A stretch of 64,000 nucleotides of DNA from Thamnaconus septentrionalis (Eukaryota; Chordata; Actinopteri; Tetraodontiformes; Monacanthidae): positions 18,659,001-18,723,000 of the forward strand of contig CM020511.1 of assembly GCA_009823395.1 (NCBI GenBank). Reading direction: 5' to 3'. How positions within the stretch are numbered: position 1 is the first letter of the stretch; each line of letters opens with the position of its first letter. A model generated the notes under the pieces. The model saw only the letters and a program-made list of their open reading frames with translations. It made no database searches and had not been told where the DNA came from. A program made the position numbers and the translations under genes. Below are positions 63,595-64,000 of this stretch, piece after piece.

Positions 63595-64000
63595 GTAAGT
63601 CTTCACAATTCTCCAAAGCTACTTTGAAGGCCTGCTACTTGCTACACATTGTGTGATTTTGACAGTCTCATACCTTCACAGCAAGCTTGGTAATGACACA
63701 TAGCTTGCTGGTAAGGTAGCATGATTGAAGTGCAAACTGATGCTCCAACCCACAACAGACATGAAACCTCAATGCACAAGAACAAAAGACATCAGGGTCA
63801 TTTCTCTCCGTCAGTTATTTTTGCAAATAAACCACGAGACGATCCCGTATTGTCTGACACAAACTTCATTGACTGTTTTAAGACTATTTTTTTCCCCACA
63901 ATCATTGTCTATTGTCCATCACCTGTAAGCTTACAACAGTCTTGATGCAACAAGTCAAAATTGGTCTGAAAAACCAATATCAGGTGTTGATATTTGAGTC

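Overview
This is vertebrate nuclear DNA, almost certainly from a teleost fish. The genes are split into many short exons with GT-AG introns. There are long CA/GT and TA microsatellites, tRNA-headed SINEs of the type common in fish, hAT-like and Tc1-like DNA transposons, and LINE tails. The encoded proteins match known vertebrate families. No bacterial operon, CRISPR array, rRNA or intact tRNA gene is visible. I built the gene models by hand from reading frames, splice dinucleotides and exon phases, and every junction listed keeps frame.

Layout, left to right. (1) 1-3,600: repeats only. (2) 3,777-12,164, minus strand: pdp1, pyruvate dehydrogenase phosphatase catalytic subunit 1, eight coding exons, 526 aa. 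(3) 13,540-21,124, minus: tmem67 (meckelin), 28 coding exons, 984 aa. (4) 22,185-23,546, plus: an rbm12b-type RNA-binding protein, one coding exon, 453 aa, head-to-head with tmem67. (5) 24,695-28,630, minus: an unnamed U1-type zinc-finger protein, 11 exons, about 401 aa. (6) 29,842-37,920, plus: tex10, 15 coding exons, 942 aa, divergent from the zinc-finger gene. (7) 38,773-54,532, minus: invs (inversin), 17 coding exons resolved, tail-to-tail with tex10; its start codon is uncertain and may lie at about 60,753. (8) 61,778 to the right edge, plus: the first two exons of erp44, head-to-head with invs across a promoter carrying two ZNF143-like sites.

The gene order is informative. RBM12B-TMEM67-PDP1 are neighbours on human 8q22.1 and ERP44-INVS-TEX10 are neighbours on human 9q31.1; here the two blocks abut, with the zinc-finger gene at the junction. 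Meckelin (transition zone) and inversin (inversin compartment) are both ciliopathy proteins of the primary cilium. The others are housekeeping genes: mitochondrial PDH control, 60S ribosome assembly, ER protein retention and RNA binding.

I found no sign of an undescribed biological system. The most useful unexplained items are the unnamed zinc-finger gene, the multi-exon pdp1, several DNA transposons with readable 8-bp target duplications (including a nested pair in invs), and the ZNF143-like site pair between invs and erp44.
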